Source: Castanea sativa (taxonomy: Eukaryota > Streptophyta > Magnoliopsida > Fagales > Fagaceae). From it: a stretch of DNA of 64,000 nucleotides. Of this stretch, positions 60,957 through 64,000 are shown in pieces. The stretch is from contig NC_134023.1 in the NCBI RefSeq assembly GCF_040712315.1, positions 60,222,757 through 60,286,756 of the forward strand, given 5' to 3'. Under the pieces are notes generated by a model that was given only the letters and a program-made list of their open reading frames with translations, was not told the origin of the DNA and made no database searches. The stretch's first letter is position 1, and each line of letters begins with the position of its first letter. Made by a program: the position numbers and the translations under genes.

Positions 60957-61378
60957 TGTGAGAAATATCAATTTGGTAAAAACTGATTTCTTTATTTCAT
61001 TGATTGATGATGAAAACTATACATACAAAGCTAAAATACATACTCTGTAACTGACTTAACAACTAATCCTAGCTGGCACAGTAATAACTAACTACTACAC
61101 GCGTGAAAAAAAAACAGTTAACTAACTCTAAAAGCTAAACTACAGGTTGTTAAGTACAAGTTTGATTTACCTGCCGTTTATGCAGTAACTTCATTTTCTT
61201 CACTTGGCAACTCGAAGCTTGAGTCCCTGAAGGCTGTTCTTATTCAAATTGCTTGGATTGCTTCAACTCTACTTGTTTTGCTATTGAATCCTTAGCTGCC
61301 TTAGTTGAATCTCCAAGTTGCTTCACTGCAACTTCCTTATGCTTTCACTGCAACTGCCTTCTGGTTTTGGCTTTGATA
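60957..61378. mobile_element. Probable solo LTR or short insertion, 422 bp
   Basis: Flanked by TAGTA on both sides (60952-60956, 61379-61383). The related block at 5530-5540 reads CAGTAATAATAATATC with no insertion, so both borders are supported by an empty site. It starts TGTGAGAAATATCAA and ends CTTTGATA, so the usual CA end is not exact. No ORF. The phrase CTGTAACTGACTTAAC looks like a copia-type LTR, but that is from general memory only. Confidence 0.55.
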
Positions 61379-61429
61379 TAGTAATAATGGTATTTCTTTT
61401 GGCATATAAACTGGACCCAAGTGTTCTTT

Positions 61430-63000
61430 AAAAATCATGACATGGGGACATTGCTGACCATTCATTGGTTCTTTTCTTGAATTATCAATTTTTTCATTGA
61501 GATTAAATATTAGAAATTTAAATATGCATCTAGTGTTGCATTATTTAAAATTTAATATAACGTTATTTTGTGTATACTGTTAATTTTATAAAAATATAAT
61601 TAATTATGAAATTGCCTCTCTATTTATTTCAAGTTTAACTTCAAAAGATATTATCTGGAAAAAAAAAATGATCCTGTTAAGCATGAAAGGACTCTCATAA
61701 CAAGATCTACGGGTAACTATTGGGTGTTACTGTTATGCAATAACCTTAACAGTATGATCTTGCAAGTACGTATCACTTTTTCTTGTACGTAATCATCAAA
61801 TTATGGATGACAAACATCAGTATAGTGCTAATAATTTGATAACAAATTATCCAAGGATTGAAGTTGTAGCATTCTTTTGCGAAAAATGAAGGCAAACAAA
61901 AGAAGGAAGACAACAATTTTAATGTGGTTCGGCCATAAAAGCCTACATCAACGGAGTCTCTATTATTTTTTAAAGTAATGTTATAGCCACAAATTATTCC
62001 ATAGATATGATTACCAAAAAATAAAACAATCTATGACAAATACAAAATCAACTAATAAGTGATTGCTAAAAGAAACAAAAGGACGTTCTACAAATCTGAT
62101 TATTTTTTTCCAATATTATGCAAAATCAAAACCTCATCAAGTCATGATCGCACCTTCCAATGGAGTCATTGGCCCTCTGTACTAACTTGATCGCACCTTC
62201 CAATGGGGTCATTGGTCCTCCATACCTGCATTCAAGGAAGACAATCATCTCTTTAAACCATTGAATTGAGGGAAGTCTTTTTTTTTTTTTAAAAAAAAAA
62301 GGTAGCAAGGTTGACCGGTGTGGCTTCTTTATTTGGGCGTAATCATAATAACACCTTACCTGTTCTCAGGCGAGACCCCATACCCTCGATCTGCGTGAGA
62401 ATTGGGAAGTCATTTTTATGTATAAGAAGAACATGCTTTGGTTTTCAAAACAAATTATAGAAATGGATTTTTGGGTACTTGTGAGATAGTTAAGATTATA
62501 AACAACTATATCGTTCCCAATAAATTAGTTAAATTTCTTACCCATTAAAGTTTCATACTTGGACATTCTCAAAAAAAAAAAAAAAATCGTACTTGAAGTA
62601 ATTAAGCCCATGTCTACATCAAAGATGTCTCTATATAAAGTACAGAGTGTTAGTACAGTGCCAATAATCTCAACTACACCAATGGTAGAAATCACCAAAT
62701 CAAAAATAGCTTAAACGTCATTTTGATTTATGTATATTTCAACAAACATTTTAAGAGGGGGGGGGGGGGGGGAGGGACAAAAAAGAGCTAATTCTAAATC
62801 ATAGAAAACAAATTGGACTAATCTTAATCATATGAATATTACCATCATGTAATCAAATTTCACATGGCATCAATATTATCAATTTCACTATAATATAGAG
62901 AAAGTACCGTGACAAGCACATGACATTGTGTGACTATATGATCCCCCTCCCTCCATAAAGGTTAGAGCAACAAGTACTATAAGAAACAATTTACCTGTAA
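61430..63000. other. 3' flank of the third kinase copy
   Basis: Collinear with about 7510-9085 of copy A, diverged up to the G-run at 62757-62772 and nearly identical after it. It holds a short insertion at about 62280-62405 (a homopolymer followed by GGTAGCAAGGTTGACCGG) and a local duplication of GCACCTTCCAATGGRGTCAT (62151, 62194). No gene. Confidence 0.55.
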
Positions 63001-63001
63001 G

Positions 63002-64000
63002 TTAAATTACTCTTTCTCCACGTATTCTAGTTCTGAGGAGTTTCTCTCTAATCAAATGCAACTGAGCTATAGCATCAATCATGTTCATCCTTTCTCTTGG
63101 AGATTCCATAGAACAAGACACTCCAATTCCAAAAATCAAAATCAAGCACTCCAGAATTTTGGGACTTCCTATTCGATTTTGAATGTGAGTATCATTTGTC
63201 CTTGTTTCCATACCTTCTCTTTCCCCAAGTATAATAGGATCCACAACGTTAATGACTCGTTCGGGCAATGCTCCTTTAACAAAATCATGAAGGTTCAAGT
63301 TGTCTTTAAAAATGTTATCCGTAGGCCTTTTTCCTGTGAACATCTCCAATAATAGTATGCCATAACTGTAGACATCACCATAAGTTGACACCTCGTTTCC
63401 CAAACCATATTCTGCAATTGAGCAGAACATTCACAATATGATTGATCTTGTTTCATATAAAAAAAAAATTATAATAGCAAAACTTTGAATGAGCTCTTTA
63501 GTAGCATATAAAAGGAAAAAAATTATGACAGGTGGAAATTTCTTTCAGGACATGCTCCATCTTCTAAAAGGCTTCTTTAAGCTATTTCATGCTTGAAAGT
63601 ACATCAAGAAATATTAAGAAAGAAAAGAATTTAATATTCAAAAATAGAAAAGGAACTCACCTGGAGGAGCATAACCAATTGTTCCTCTTAATCCAATAGA
63701 GCTTGATTGATTAGCGTGACACTCGGTGGCCTCAAGAAGGAACCTTGCCAAGCCAAAGTCCCCCACATGTCCAATCATTTCATCATCGAGAAGAACATTG
63801 CTAGGCTTGAGGTCACAATGAACAATTGGTGCATGGCAATGATAATGAAGATATTCCAATGCATTTGCAACATCAATAGCAATATTCAATCTTTGAAGAA
63901 GATTCAAATTCTTTTGTTCCTCAAGAACCTCATTTGTTCTTGAAATTGGATGCAACCACTTGTCTAGGCTGCCATTAGTCATGAACTCGTATACTAATGC
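63002..64000 (-). CDS. LRR receptor-like Ser/Thr kinase, third copy (partial, runs off the window)
   Basis: Exon 2 (63411-63002) and the 3' part of exon 1 (64000-63661) are open. The donor is CCAG/GTGAGT and the acceptor TTGCAG/AATATGG, with a 249-base intron. Visible are YEFMTNGSLDKW, HCDLKPSNVLLDD, GDFGLARFLLEA, GYAPPEYG and GKRPTDN. It is non-RD like its neighbour. Protein and intron are almost the same as those of 9090-10100, with only a handful of substitutions (for example GlyGluArg for TrpGluArg in the VDPIIL region). Nothing seen so far would stop it from working, but the LRR and signal parts lie outside the window. Confidence 0.88.

Overview
This is nuclear DNA from a flowering plant. 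It is AT-rich, has large introns and intergenic gaps, and is dominated by plant LTR retrotransposons, MITEs, Helitron-like and hAT-like elements. The receptor-kinase family and the retrotransposon lineages point to a woody eudicot; Fagaceae (oak, chestnut or beech) is my guess from the look of the repeats and is not proven by the sequence.

The window is one part of a tandem, same-strand (minus) cluster of LRR receptor-like kinases of subfamily XII (EFR/Xa21/At3g47570 type). Only one member is complete, at 9090-12453: two exons, 1037 residues, signal peptide, LRRs, transmembrane helix and a non-RD kinase. A second, nearly identical member starts near 63002 and runs off the right edge. The others are broken: an exon-2 and intron remnant (about 3060-3510, with a duplicate at 49825-50285), a collapsed copy keeping only promoter and N-terminus (16035-16500), a copy cut by a gypsy element (29128-30718), and a frameshifted, truncated copy (57461-59325).

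Layout. 1-1120: flank with a Helitron-like element. 1125-10960: segmental-duplication copy A, containing the 3' part of the intact gene. 12650-19500: AT-rich flank with two copies of a 1.5-1.7 kb block, a MITE and a Helitron. 19560-21892: deleted gypsy relic with a 28/31-bp minisatellite. 22400-27420: TA microsatellite, a lone terminal exon of an SRS/LRP1-type transcription factor, and repeats. 27660-30718: receptor-kinase pseudogene with its 3' flank. 30719-39717: Tat-type Ty3/gypsy element without a 5' LTR, with pol, a 151-bp tandem repeat, an antisense multi-exon extra ORF and a 3' LTR. 39718-59325: segmental-duplication copy B, interrupted by a complete 8.1-kb Ty1/copia element (41088-49213) and a 1.24-kb hAT-type non-autonomous element (51579-52815). 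59330-62900: mixed flank with a MITE and a probable solo LTR. 63002-64000: third kinase copy.

The most interesting points are: a mosaic breakpoint at a poly-G tract in the 3' flank of the intact gene; the hAT-type element with an 8-bp target duplication, a matching empty site in copy A and an apparently captured coding segment; the antisense ORF of the gypsy element; a four-copy 50-bp palindromic repeat in the copia leader; and a roughly 10-bp periodic repeat that sits at the same place in each receptor-kinase unit. Every ORF with a retrotransposon function carries stops, so none of these elements looks autonomous. No tRNA, rRNA, CRISPR array or prokaryotic-type operon was seen.
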